NCBI GenBank assembly: GCA_900770015.1
Contig: CAAGIU010000310.1
Span: 1-16,282, forward strand
Source: an uncultured Oscillospiraceae bacterium
GTDB taxonomy: Bacteria > Bacillota_A > Clostridia > Oscillospirales > Oscillospiraceae
DNA length: 16,282 nt
Direction: 5' to 3'
This document shows, piece after piece, positions 7,514-14,739 of this stretch. Every line of letters starts with the position of its first letter. Within the stretch, counting starts at the first letter, position 1. The position numbers and the translations under genes are program-made. The notes beneath the pieces were generated by a model, which saw nothing but the letters and a program-made list of their open reading frames with translations, had not been told where the DNA came from and did not search any database.

Positions 7514-8947
7514 TTACAGCTTTCCGGTCAAAGGCTCGCTGCCCTTGCCGAACTTGGTAACTTCTTCCACCTTCATGCCCTGCTCCTGGGCGATGAGCTT
7601 CATCACATAAGGGGAGCAGAAGCCGCCCTGGCAGCGGCCCATGCCGCCCCGGGTCCTGCGCTTGACACCGTCCAGATCGAAGGCCGGGGGATTGCGCCGG
7701 ATGGCGTCCCGCATCTCGCCCTCGCTAACGGTCTCGCAGCGGCAGACAATCTTTCCGTAGGCGGGATGCTCTTTGATGTAGGCATCCTTTTCCTCGTCGG
7801 TCATTTCCTGGAAGGCATGGGCATTTTCCCGCTTGCCGTTCCAGTTTTCCTTCTGCGTCAGCGCCAGGCCCTGGTCTTTCAGGATTCCCACCGCCATCTT
7901 TGCGATGGCCACGCAGGAGGTCAGGCCCGGGGAGTCAATGGCTGCCACATGGACAAGCCCCGGAACCGTTTTGGATGCCTGAATGATAAAGTCACCGTTC
8001 TTTTCGGAGCTTCTGACACCGGAGAAGGAGGTAATGACCTGACGGAAGTTGACGCTGGGTACGCTCCTGGCGGCCAGCCTGCTCACCAAAGCCAGCCCCT
8101 CAGGGGTGGTCTGGGTGGAATTTGGAGATGCCACCACGGTGGCTGTGGGGCCGGTCAACAGGTTGCCGTCCGCAGTCGGGGTGACCAGAATACCCTTGCC
8201 CTCGGCAGTGGGGACCTGGAAAATGGTATGCTTCACCCGGCTGCCCTCGGCCTTGTCCAGCAGCATGTACTCGCCTGCCCGGGGGATGATGGTGAAGAAG
8301 CCATCTCCTGCCATCCGGGCCACCTGATCCGAATAGCCGCCGGCACAGTTCAGCAGCCAGGTGCACTCCACGGTCTGCCCGGCGGAGGAGGTGATGGTGA
8401 AGCAGTCCTTCTTCTCAATGCCGACAACCTCAAAGTTTCGCTTCAGCTCCACGCCATTGTCCATGGCGTTGCCGATGGCGGCAATGGTCAGGTCATAGGG
8501 GCAGATGATGCCCGCATTGGGCACATACAGGGCTTTGCTGACCTTTTCGGACAGGTTCGGCTCCATTTGGCGGGCTTCCTCTCCGGAGATCAGCCGGACG
8601 CAGTCGATGCCGTTTTCGAAGCTGCGGTGGTAGAGCTCATCCAGAACTGCCTCTTCTTCGGCTGTGCCGAAGGCGACTACCAGAGAACCGTTGTTTTTGT
8701 GATGGACATTCAGCTCCCTGGCCGCTTCATAAAGAAGGCCAACGCCCTGGGTATTCATCCTGGCCTTCAGGGTGCCGGGTTCCGGGTCATATCCGCCGTG
8801 AATGATGCCGGAGTTGGCACGGGTGGCACCCATGGCAACATCGTTCTCTTTTTCCAGAAGACACACCCTCAGATCGTACCTGCTCATTTCTCTGGCTGCC
8901 ATGCCGCCGATCACGCCGGCACCGATAATGGCAATGTCATACCTCAT
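7514..8947 (-). CDS. NAD(P)/FAD-dependent oxidoreductase with C-terminal BFD-like [2Fe-2S] domain (GlpA-like)
   Basis: 477-residue fusion. Residues 1 to about 365 are a DAO/GlpA-type flavoprotein domain with GAGVIGG at 9-15 for FAD, LLEKENDVAMGATRANSG as the second FAD contact, and a typical C-terminal GLTSCVAIAKMAV helix. Residues from about 399 form a BFD-like domain with C402-x-C404 and C439-x4-C444 to bind [2Fe-2S]. Homologues act as glycerol-3-phosphate, 2-hydroxyglutarate or related 2-hydroxyacid dehydrogenases; this is the probable catalytic subunit. It is the first gene of the minus-strand operon, 50 bases from the predicted transcription start. The start codon follows GAGAGGG at a workable distance. 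The precise substrate is not deducible. Confidence 0.9.
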   Translation of the reverse strand: MRYDIAIIGAGVIGGMAAREMSRYDLRVCLLEKENDVAMGATRANSGIIHGGYDPEPGTLKARMNTQGVGLLYEAARELNVHHKNNGSLVVAFGTAEEEAVLDELYHRSFENGIDCVRLISGEEARQMEPNLSEKVSKALYVPNAGIICPYDLTIAAIGNAMDNGVELKRNFEVVGIEKKDCFTITSSAGQTVECTWLLNCAGGYSDQVARMAGDGFFTIIPRAGEYMLLDKAEGSRVKHTIFQVPTAEGKGILVTPTADGNLLTGPTATVVASPNSTQTTPEGLALVSRLAARSVPSVNFRQVITSFSGVRSSEKNGDFIIQASKTVPGLVHVAAIDSPGLTSCVAIAKMAVGILKDQGLALTQKENWNGKRENAHAFQEMTDEEKDAYIKEHPAYGKIVCRCETVSEGEMRDAIRRNPPAFDLDGVKRRTRGGMGRCQGGFCSPYVMKLIAQEQGMKVEEVTKFGKGSEPLTGKL

Positions 8948-9004
8948 GAATGATCCCTCTCTCTTTATTATGTGTAAGCATACTCTTGCACGATATCTGT
9001 CCGT

Positions 9005-9033
9005 ATTTTAGATAAGAATTTCCGCAATGTCAA
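9005..9033 (-). promoter_or_regulatory. Sigma-A promoter of the GlpA-like operon
   Basis: On the minus strand a perfect TTGACA -35 (9033-9028) and TAAAAT -10 (9010-9005) are separated by exactly 17 bases. Predicted transcription start is near 8998, leaving a leader of about 50 bases before the start codon at 8947. This is the best promoter on that strand in the region. Confidence 0.85.
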
Positions 9034-9063
9034 TAGCAATTCAACAAAACAAAATCGATATAA

Positions 9064-9420
9064 AAATATTCTTTTGGTTATTTCTTCCAAAAAATTGCGC
9101 AAAAGCGTTCCGACTGTCTCTGAGAGAAGTACGGCCCGTTCTTTATCAAATTATAAAGATATTCCCCCCATGGGGTGTTTTCCGGAACCGTACCCCCGGG
9201 ATGGCTTTTTCGCACAATGGGACAAATCATCCGGCAAAGAACGCAGTTCCCAATGTGCGGTGACACTTTCCCAAATCCGTAAACCTGTGCCGGAAAACCA
9301 AAAAGAATCCAAACGGTCCCGGAATCTGCCGCAGAAAAACATGGGATCGCCCCCCTTTTTCACGGCCGAAAATATTTGAACAATTTGACGAATAAAAATG
9401 AACGCGCTTTAAACTGATTG
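9064..9420. other. Intergenic DNA with nested inverted repeats, no supported gene
   Basis: This stretch lies upstream of both divergent promoters. It contains an outer inverted repeat (9180-9191 with 9313-9324, 11 of 12), an inner one (9211-9222 with 9248-9259, 11 of 12), a 7-bp hairpin (9140-9146 with 9153-9159) and the palindrome CCCCATGGGG (9166-9175). Open frames here are short, overlap one another on both strands, have no family resemblance and lack convincing ribosome sites. A structured RNA, regulator-binding region or decayed repeat are all possible. Confidence 0.45.
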
Positions 9421-9449
9421 TTGAATTTCTATGACTCGTGTGTTATAAT
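9421..9449 (+). promoter_or_regulatory. Sigma-A promoter of the TRAP transporter operon, extended -10
   Basis: TTGAAT (9421-9426), a 17-base spacer, then TATAAT (9444-9449) preceded by TGT, giving an extended -10. Predicted start is near 9456, which leaves a leader of about 195 bases before dctP. Confidence 0.83.
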
Positions 9450-9455
9450 GCACAA

Positions 9456-9650
9456 CAGATGGGGAGCCATCAGCAAAGAATGCATGAGAATTGACCAAAT
9501 TCTGATCATTTTCCGCTTTGTTTCCCTTCGGCGGTTATCCGGCCGGATCGCCGCCCATCAAACCGTATGTTGTCCGGCAGTGACACCGGATCTGAGGGGC
9601 CCTTCAGATCGTCTGTTCCGGCAGCAAATATAATTAAGGGGATACTCAAC
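9456..9650 (+). promoter_or_regulatory. Structured 5' leader of dctPQM
   Basis: Hairpins in order: 9487-9492 with 9498-9503 (6 bp); a GC-rich near-palindrome at 9530-9555 centred on ATCCGGCCGGAT (9537-9548); TCCGG/CCGGA at 9573-9577 and 9586-9590; and GATCTGAG/TTCAGATC at 9589-9610 with one G-U pair. The last two overlap at 9589-9590, so they exclude each other at the edge. The 8-mer TCCGGCAG recurs at 9573-9580 and 9617-9624. No known riboswitch class was recognised. Either an RNA switch or a set of operator sites would fit. Confidence 0.5.
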
Positions 9651-10676
9651 ATGAAAAAGATTCTTGCACTGCTCCTGGTCTGCGCTATGGCTCTGTCCAT
9701 GGTTGTCTGCAGCACCCCCAAGGCTTCTGCAGATGATTTCCACATTGAAATCAAGTTCTCCAACGTTTTCCAGCCCGAAGAAATGAACGGCAAAGCCTCC
9801 GAAATGCTGGCCCAGATGATCACCGAGCGTACCGGCGGCGCCGTTACCGTTACTTACTACGGCCAGAACACCCTGGACTGCTACGGTGACTCCGTTGCCC
9901 AGGCAAACATGGGTGCCAACTGGATGGGTCTGGAAGAGCCCTCCCTGTTCGCAGATTATATCGGTGACTGCGCCGTCCTGATCGGACCCATGCTGTACTC
10001 CAGCAACGAAGAATACAACTACGTTATGGACTCCGACATCGTTGCCGAAATTAAGGACCGTCTGGCCGCCGAGCACAACATCCATGTTCTGGATACCCAC
10101 TACTCCTTCGGCTTCCGCTCCGTCTGCACCAACAAGATCATCGAAAAGCCCGAAGATCTGAACGGCATGGTCCTGCGCGCCACCTCCTCCGCTCTGTTCG
10201 CCAAGACCCTGGAGTGCCTGGGTGCCACACCTCAGGCCATGGGCTTCACCGAGGCCATCTCCGCCATGTCCAACGGCGTTGTGCAGGGCTATGAAGGCTC
10301 CGTCTCCACCCACAAGGATACCGGCGTTTATGAGTTCATCCACAACGTCGCTCTGACCAACCACCTGATAGCCACCCGTTGGCTGTTCATCTCCGAGAAT
10401 GTCTGGCAGAAGATCCCCGCAGAGTACCAGACCATCATCGAAGAGTGCGCTCTGGAGTGCGGCATTTGGGAGCAGAACGCTGTTGCCGATTCCGAAGCTG
10501 AGATGATCGCTTTCCTGGAAGAGCACGGCACCTCCTACAACGACGTTGACCTGGACGCCTTCACCGAAGCCTGCGAGCCTGTCTACGAATGGATCGTTGA
10601 GAAGTACGGTGCTGATCCCGAGCTGCGCGGCAAGCTGGTGGCTCTGGTTCAGGAATATCGCGCCAACAACGGTTAA
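9651..10676 (+). CDS. dctP: TRAP transporter substrate-binding protein, DctP family
   Basis: 341-residue extracytoplasmic binding protein that captures a carboxylate-type ligand for the DctQM permease. A signal peptide is evident: KK at 2-3, hydrophobic core to about 19, then either Cys20 or an ASA-DD signal peptidase site at 25-29. Family marks are the FGFRSVCTN strand near 153, EDLNGMVLRA, with R176 at the position of the ligand-carboxylate-binding arginine, GATPQAM near 191, and GVVQGYEG near 209, where most relatives have Asp in place of Gln. The start at 9651 follows AAGGGG; an in-frame ATG at 9567 would lie inside the leader hairpins and precede the signal peptide. First gene of dctPQM, with codon use suggesting high expression. 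Confidence 0.92.
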   Translation: MKKILALLLVCAMALSMVVCSTPKASADDFHIEIKFSNVFQPEEMNGKASEMLAQMITERTGGAVTVTYYGQNTLDCYGDSVAQANMGANWMGLEEPSLFADYIGDCAVLIGPMLYSSNEEYNYVMDSDIVAEIKDRLAAEHNIHVLDTHYSFGFRSVCTNKIIEKPEDLNGMVLRATSSALFAKTLECLGATPQAMGFTEAISAMSNGVVQGYEGSVSTHKDTGVYEFIHNVALTNHLIATRWLFISENVWQKIPAEYQTIIEECALECGIWEQNAVADSEAEMIAFLEEHGTSYNDVDLDAFTEACEPVYEWIVEKYGADPELRGKLVALVQEYRANNG

Positions 10677-10711
10677 TCCCATCCCTATTCTCCGGCAATA
10701 AACCATGAATG

Positions 10712-10750
10712 CATTGCACGGACTCCCCACATGGGCCAGTCCGTGCAATG
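10712..10750 (+). promoter_or_regulatory. Intercistronic stem-loop between dctP and dctQ
   Basis: A perfect 13-bp stem (10712-10724 with 10738-10750) with a 13-base loop that can form extra C-G pairs. It is followed by TCTTCCCAT, a poor U-tract, so complete termination is unlikely. Its place in a 105-base gap after the binding-protein gene suits mRNA 3'-end protection or partial attenuation. Confidence 0.75.
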
Positions 10751-10781
10751 TCTTCCCATATTCAGTTGATTCGAGGTAACT

Positions 10782-11282
10782 ATGAAGAAAAAAATTACTT
10801 TGAAGTCCATCTTGCTGAATCTGGATGCGATTATTACCTGCGTAACCCTGAGCCTGTGTACCATACTGGTCAACGCAAACATCTTCTCACGGTATCTGTT
10901 CAACACACCCATTTACTGGGCAGAAGAGGTCGCCACCTCCCTGTTCATCTGGACCGTGTTTGTCGGCAGTGCATACGCATATCGCAACCATTCGCACCTG
11001 GGCGTTGATATCCTGGTCAAAATGCTGCCCGGTAAAGCCAAAAAAGTCACCCAGTTTATCGTCAGTATCACTGAGATCGCCGTTCTGGCCATGCTGACCT
11101 ATGTCAGCGCACAATACGTGCAGAATTCCTGGAACCGCGTCACCGATGTCCTGATGATGCCCCGGTGGTACTTCTCCATTGCCGTGCCCATCGGCTTCGG
11201 CTGGTCCCTGCTTTACGCAATCGTCTTCTTTATCCAGCGCCTGATGGGCAAGTCCACCGGAAAGGAGGAAGAAACGAAATGA
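10782..11282 (+). CDS. dctQ: TRAP transporter small permease, DctQ family
   Basis: 166-residue four-helix membrane protein (about 11-33, 50-66, 90-112, 128-152), the normal size for DctQ, which packs beside the large subunit and helps dock the loaded binding protein. Diagnostic residues are W46-A-E48-E49 before helix two, the FIWTVFVGSAYAYR stretch, and SHLGVD at 71-76. The ATG follows GAGG seven bases upstream. Its stop overlaps the dctM start as ATGA. It lies 105 bases after dctP, past the intercistronic hairpin, with no separate promoter seen. Confidence 0.93.
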   Translation: MKKKITLKSILLNLDAIITCVTLSLCTILVNANIFSRYLFNTPIYWAEEVATSLFIWTVFVGSAYAYRNHSHLGVDILVKMLPGKAKKVTQFIVSITEIAVLAMLTYVSAQYVQNSWNRVTDVLMMPRWYFSIAVPIGFGWSLLYAIVFFIQRLMGKSTGKEEETK

Positions 11283-12583
11283 CATTGGACCTGATTGATC
11301 TCGTACCGGTGCTTTTGGTCTTCGTCCTCTACTTTGCCGGTCTTCCCATTGTGTATTCTCTGTTCGGTGCCTCTTTCTTTTATTTCCTGTTCATCGATAC
11401 CACCACCATGCCTTACATGGTCATGATGAAGGTCATGAATTCCACGGCGTCCTACTCGCTGCTTGCCATCCCCTTCTTCGTCATGTCCGGCTCCATCATG
11501 AACTACGGCGGCATCGCCGATAAGCTCATGGACTTTGCCGAGGTCATCACCGGCCACATGCGCGGCGGTCTGGCCCAGGTCAACGTGGTCCTTTCCATGA
11601 TGATGGGTGGCTGCTCCGGCTCCGCCAACGCCGACTGCGCCATGCAGTCCAAGATGCTGGTTCCCGAAATGGAGAAGCGCGGCTACTCCAAAGCCTTCTC
11701 CGCTGCCATCACCGCAGCTTCCTCGGCCGCTACCCCCGTCATCCCCCCCGGAGTCAACCTGATCGTCTACGCCGTCATCGCCCAGTGCTCCCTGGCCCGC
11801 GTCTTTGCCGCCGGCTACGTACCTGGTATCATGATGTCCATTTCCATGATGATCGTGGTCGCCATCATCGCCAAGAAGCGCAACTACCCCACCACCCGGG
11901 ACAAGTTCCCCCCGATGAAAGAAGTGCTGCGTCAGGCATTCATCTCCTTCTGGGGTCTGTTCTTCCCCTTCGGCATCATCCTCGGTATGCGCTTTGGCCT
12001 GTTCACCCCCTCTGAGGGCGGTGCATTCTCCGTTGTGTACTGTCTGATCGTCGGCAAGTTCTTCTACAAGAAGCTGTCCTTCAAGCGGGATCTGATCCCC
12101 ATCCTGATGGACTCCGTGGCCGGCACCTCTTCCGTGGTTCTGATCATGGTGGCCGCCAATGTCTTCGGCTACTACATGACCTGGATCAATCTGCCCAAGG
12201 TGGTTGCCAACGCCGTGCTGAATGTCACCACCAACAAGTGGGTGTTCCTGATGATCTGCAACGTGATCCTGCTTGTCATGGGCATGTTCCTGGAAGGCGG
12301 CGCTGCCCTGATGATCGTCACTCCCCTGCTGCTGCCCGTTGCCAAGCAGCTTGGCGTGGATGTCATCCACTTCGGTCTGGTGGCCATCGCCAACATCATG
12401 ATCGGCGGTCTGACACCTCCCTTCGGCTCCATGATGTTCACCACCTGCGGCATTACAAAGTGTCCGATCTCCGACTTCCTGAAAGAAGTCTGGCCGTTCA
12501 TCCTTTGCCTGTTTATCGTGTTGCTTCTCATCACCTTCTTCCCCGCTCTGGTGACCTTCGTGCCCAACCTGATCTACGGTTAA
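11279..12583 (+). CDS. dctM: TRAP transporter large permease, DctM family
   Basis: 434-residue polytopic protein (about 11-12 helices plus re-entrant loops) forming the Na+-coupled transport channel of the TRAP system. The first hairpin-loop signature is MMMGGCSGSANADC at 107-120; the conserved loop reads TPVIPPG at 152-158, where IPPS is commoner; the second signature is GGLTPPFGSMMF at 376-387. The start at 11279 is chosen because AAAGGAGGAAG lies just upstream and it overlaps the dctQ stop; the open frame extends 38 codons further up through dctQ without family similarity. Followed directly by an intrinsic terminator. Substrate unknown. Confidence 0.93.
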   Translation: MTLDLIDLVPVLLVFVLYFAGLPIVYSLFGASFFYFLFIDTTTMPYMVMMKVMNSTASYSLLAIPFFVMSGSIMNYGGIADKLMDFAEVITGHMRGGLAQVNVVLSMMMGGCSGSANADCAMQSKMLVPEMEKRGYSKAFSAAITAASSAATPVIPPGVNLIVYAVIAQCSLARVFAAGYVPGIMMSISMMIVVAIIAKKRNYPTTRDKFPPMKEVLRQAFISFWGLFFPFGIILGMRFGLFTPSEGGAFSVVYCLIVGKFFYKKLSFKRDLIPILMDSVAGTSSVVLIMVAANVFGYYMTWINLPKVVANAVLNVTTNKWVFLMICNVILLVMGMFLEGGAALMIVTPLLLPVAKQLGVDVIHFGLVAIANIMIGGLTPPFGSMMFTTCGITKCPISDFLKEVWPFILCLFIVLLLITFFPALVTFVPNLIYG

Positions 12584-12597
12584 TTCTTTTACAAAGA

Positions 12598-12634
12598 CCT
12601 GGGAGGCCCCAGTGCCTCCCGGGCTTTCTTTTTT
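12598..12634 (+). terminator. Intrinsic terminator of dctPQM
   Basis: CCTGGGAGGC (12598-12607) pairs with GCCTCCCGGG (12614-12623) through ten pairs, one of them G-U, with a six-base loop. A T-rich tract TTTCTTTTTT (12625-12634) follows. The ribosome site of the next gene begins at the very end of this tract. Confidence 0.88.
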
Positions 12635-12645
12635 AGGAGACACCT

Positions 12646-13230
12646 ATGGAATTTTCCTTTGAAATGCACCACACCCCCAAGTCCTTTGAGGATCTGGCAC
12701 ATATGCAGTATGACCTGTTCTGCAAATCCAATCTGGTGGTCAGAACGGTTCTCAGCTTCGCTTTTCTGCTGATCGGCGTCAACAATCTGAAAGTCTGGTG
12801 GGGCATTCTGCTGGCGGTCTACGGTGCATATCTGTTAAACACCCGCTACGCTTCCGCCAACCACACCGCCCATAAGCTGACGGCCCAGCTGGAAAAAGCC
12901 AATGTTCCCTTCCCAGCCTCCCGGTTCTGCTTCTACGATGACCGGATGGACATCCTGCCTCTGCCTGAGGATGCCGGGGAAGTGACTTCCCTTGCCTACC
13001 CCGATTTCTTCCGCATGGCGGAAGATTTCCATTACATCTATATCTTCCGGGATAAGTTCGGCGGCTATATGATCCCGAAGGATTCTCTGAAGGAATCGGA
13101 AGGGCCTTTCCGCCGCTTCCTTCAGGAGAAGACAGGCAAAACCATTTACAAAAAACGCGCTCCCGCCCTGCGTGTTTTCCAGGAGGTCAAGCTGTTTACT
13201 TCCCGCAGAAACGAGCCGCCACACCTATAA
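12646..13230 (+). CDS. YcxB-like membrane protein
   Basis: 194 residues: a short N-terminal beta region, two adjacent hydrophobic helices (about 30-46 and 48-65), then a cytoplasmic domain of about 125 residues containing SLAYPDFFRMAEDFHYIYIF and MIPKDSL. This order (helix pair, then a small beta-rich domain with the YIYI and IPK motifs) is typical of the YcxB-like family, whose function is unknown. AGGAG lies 7 bases before the ATG. It starts 12 bases beyond the dctPQM terminator, leaving no room for a new promoter; expression needs read-through or a promoter inside dctM. Stop is 27 bases before the first mgtC-like gene, so these probably form one transcript. Confidence 0.75.
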   Translation: MEFSFEMHHTPKSFEDLAHMQYDLFCKSNLVVRTVLSFAFLLIGVNNLKVWWGILLAVYGAYLLNTRYASANHTAHKLTAQLEKANVPFPASRFCFYDDRMDILPLPEDAGEVTSLAYPDFFRMAEDFHYIYIFRDKFGGYMIPKDSLKESEGPFRRFLQEKTGKTIYKKRAPALRVFQEVKLFTSRRNEPPHL

Positions 13231-13257
13231 CATCCACCCAGGAAAGGGGGATTCTGC

Positions 13258-13983
13258 ATGATCCACGCATTGGATCCATTGCGTCAGCTAACCACGGAAT
13301 CCGTGGTCCTGCGCCTGATGCTTGCCATGATTTTCGGAGGCATCCTTGGCTTCAACCGTGCCAAGAAGGGGCGAGCCGCCGGTTTCCGTACTTATATGTT
13401 CGTGTGTCTGGGCTCCGCCCTCACCATGCTGCTGAGCCATTACTATACCTGTATGTTGGCAGGCCCATGGGCCGAAAGCGCAGACGCCCTTCAGGCCAGA
13501 ACGGATGTCTCCCGGATCGGCGCCCAGGTGATCAGCGGCATCGGTTTTCTGGGTGCCGGAACGATCCTGGTCACCAGCCGCCAGGAGGTCAAAGGCCTGA
13601 CCACCGCTGCCGGACTCTGGGCTTCCGCCTGCATGGGTCTTGCCATCGGTGCCGGGTTTTATGAATGCGTGATGCTGGGCTTCCTGTACATCGTCATCAG
13701 CATTCAGACTCTTCCCTGGCTGGAAGCCATTATCGTGGAACGTTCCCTGAACATGAACATCTACATCGAATTTCGTTCCATCGACGATGTGGGACAGATC
13801 CTCAACCAGATCAAGTCACAGAATGTCCGGATCTACGAGGTGGAAATCGGCCGCGGCAAGGAGATCCCCGGTCAGCAGCCCAATGCGCTTCTTTCCACCC
13901 GGCTGCGCAAAAGTCACGAGCACGAGAAGCTCCTCACCGCAATTGCCGCACTGACCTGCGTCACCAAGATTGACGAAGTATAG
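13258..13983 (+). CDS. MgtC/SapB family protein, first of a tandem pair (divergent motif)
   Basis: 241 residues: about five N-terminal helices, then a cytoplasmic ACT-like domain from about residue 165. Family marks are GRAAGFRTYMFVCLGSAL at 38-55, RIGAQVISGIGFLGAGTI near 86 and VKGLTTAAGLWASACMGLAIGAGFY near 112. MgtC proteins are linked to survival at low Mg2+ and, in pathogens, to inhibition of the F-ATPase; the role in commensal anaerobes is unclear. The usual Glu of the GxER motif is Asn33 here (GFNRAKK). An extra segment of about 16 residues precedes the RIGAQV helix compared with the next gene. A good AGGAAAGGGGG site precedes the ATG. Confidence 0.9.
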   Translation: MIHALDPLRQLTTESVVLRLMLAMIFGGILGFNRAKKGRAAGFRTYMFVCLGSALTMLLSHYYTCMLAGPWAESADALQARTDVSRIGAQVISGIGFLGAGTILVTSRQEVKGLTTAAGLWASACMGLAIGAGFYECVMLGFLYIVISIQTLPWLEAIIVERSLNMNIYIEFRSIDDVGQILNQIKSQNVRIYEVEIGRGKEIPGQQPNALLSTRLRKSHEHEKLLTAIAALTCVTKIDEV

Positions 13984-13994
13984 GAGGACAGACA

Positions 13995-14687
13995 ATGCTT
14001 GAAATTTTGAATCCTCTCAGAGAGCTTACCCTTCTGTCGATCTCCGTACGCATGCTCCTCGCCGTGATCCTGGGAGGTCTTGTGGGAATGGAACGGGAAT
14101 ACAAGCGCCGTCCCGCAGGCTTCCGGACCCACATTCTGATCTGTCTGGGCGCAGCCATCACCACGCTGACCAGCCAGTATCTGCTGTTGGAGCTGGGCTG
14201 CTATACGGATATGGCCCGCCTGGGCGCTCAGGTGGTGTCCGGTGTCGGCTTCATTGGTGCCGGTACCATCATCGTCACCCGCCGCCAGCGGGTAAAGGGT
14301 CTGACCACCGCCGCAGGGCTATGGGTGGTGGCCATCATGGGTCTGGCCCTGGGCGCCGGTTTCTTTGAAGGCAGCGTCATCGTCGCGGCACTGATCCTCT
14401 TTGCGGAAGTGGTGATCTGCAAGATTGAGTACCGGATGCTGGACAAGACCCAGGAAATGAATGTCTTTATGGAGTACAACGGCAACGAATGCCTGGCCAA
14501 TGTGCTGTCATTCCTCCGGGAGAACAACCTGAAGCTTCTGGACATCGAAATCACCCGCAACGGCCACAGCGATACGGATACCTCCGATGCCCTGTTTGTG
14601 ATCCGTACCAACCGTCGCTGCCCTCCCGATCGGGTCATTGAAATGCTGCGCAGCCAGAAAGGCTCGGTACTGGTTCAGGAACTGTAA
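13995..14687 (+). CDS. MgtC/SapB family protein, second of a tandem pair (canonical motif)
   Basis: 230 residues with the same plan as its neighbour and clear paralogy throughout: N-terminal LEILNPLREL matches IHALDPLRQL of the first copy, and the core helices match nearly residue for residue. This copy keeps the canonical GMERE (E33) followed by RRPAGFRTH, plus GAQVVSGVGFIGAGTI and VKGLTTAAGLWVVAIMGLALGAGFF. The cytoplasmic C-terminal domain is ACT-like. It starts 11 bases after the first copy's stop, with AGGAGGA upstream, so they are co-transcribed. No terminator follows directly; the next one lies about 230 bases on, past a mobile-element insertion. Confidence 0.92.
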   Translation: MLEILNPLRELTLLSISVRMLLAVILGGLVGMEREYKRRPAGFRTHILICLGAAITTLTSQYLLLELGCYTDMARLGAQVVSGVGFIGAGTIIVTRRQRVKGLTTAAGLWVVAIMGLALGAGFFEGSVIVAALILFAEVVICKIEYRMLDKTQEMNVFMEYNGNECLANVLSFLRENNLKLLDIEITRNGHSDTDTSDALFVIRTNRRCPPDRVIEMLRSQKGSVLVQEL

Positions 14688-14731
14688 AACAGACCCATGG
14701 AATTTCTTCTTTCCCGCACACCCCATTAGAA

Positions 14732-14739
14732 AACAAAAA
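14732..14739. repeat. Target-site duplication, left copy
   Basis: AACAAAAA directly abuts the left end of the element and is repeated exactly at 14912-14919, directly abutting the right end. The sequence is simple, so chance cannot be excluded, but position and length fit an insertion. Confidence 0.6.

Noticed and set aside
9151..9363. Minus-strand open frame of about 70 codons in the divergent intergenic region
   Set aside because: It overlaps frames on the other strand, has no recognisable family or consistent composition, and no promoter upstream. It is more likely chance in an inverted-repeat-rich region.
9027..9379. Plus-strand open frames of 78 and 101 codons in the divergent intergenic region
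   Set aside because: They lie over the minus-strand promoter and the inverted repeats, have no ribosome site at the right place and no family resemblance.
9567..9650. N-terminal extension of dctP from an in-frame ATG at 9567
   Set aside because: It would put 28 residues before a normal signal peptide and overlaps the leader hairpins; the ATG at 9651 has a proper ribosome site.
11213..12643. Long minus-strand open frame opposite dctM
   Set aside because: Its His/Asp/Gly-rich composition is typical of the reverse complement of a membrane-protein gene, and dctM is certain on the other strand.
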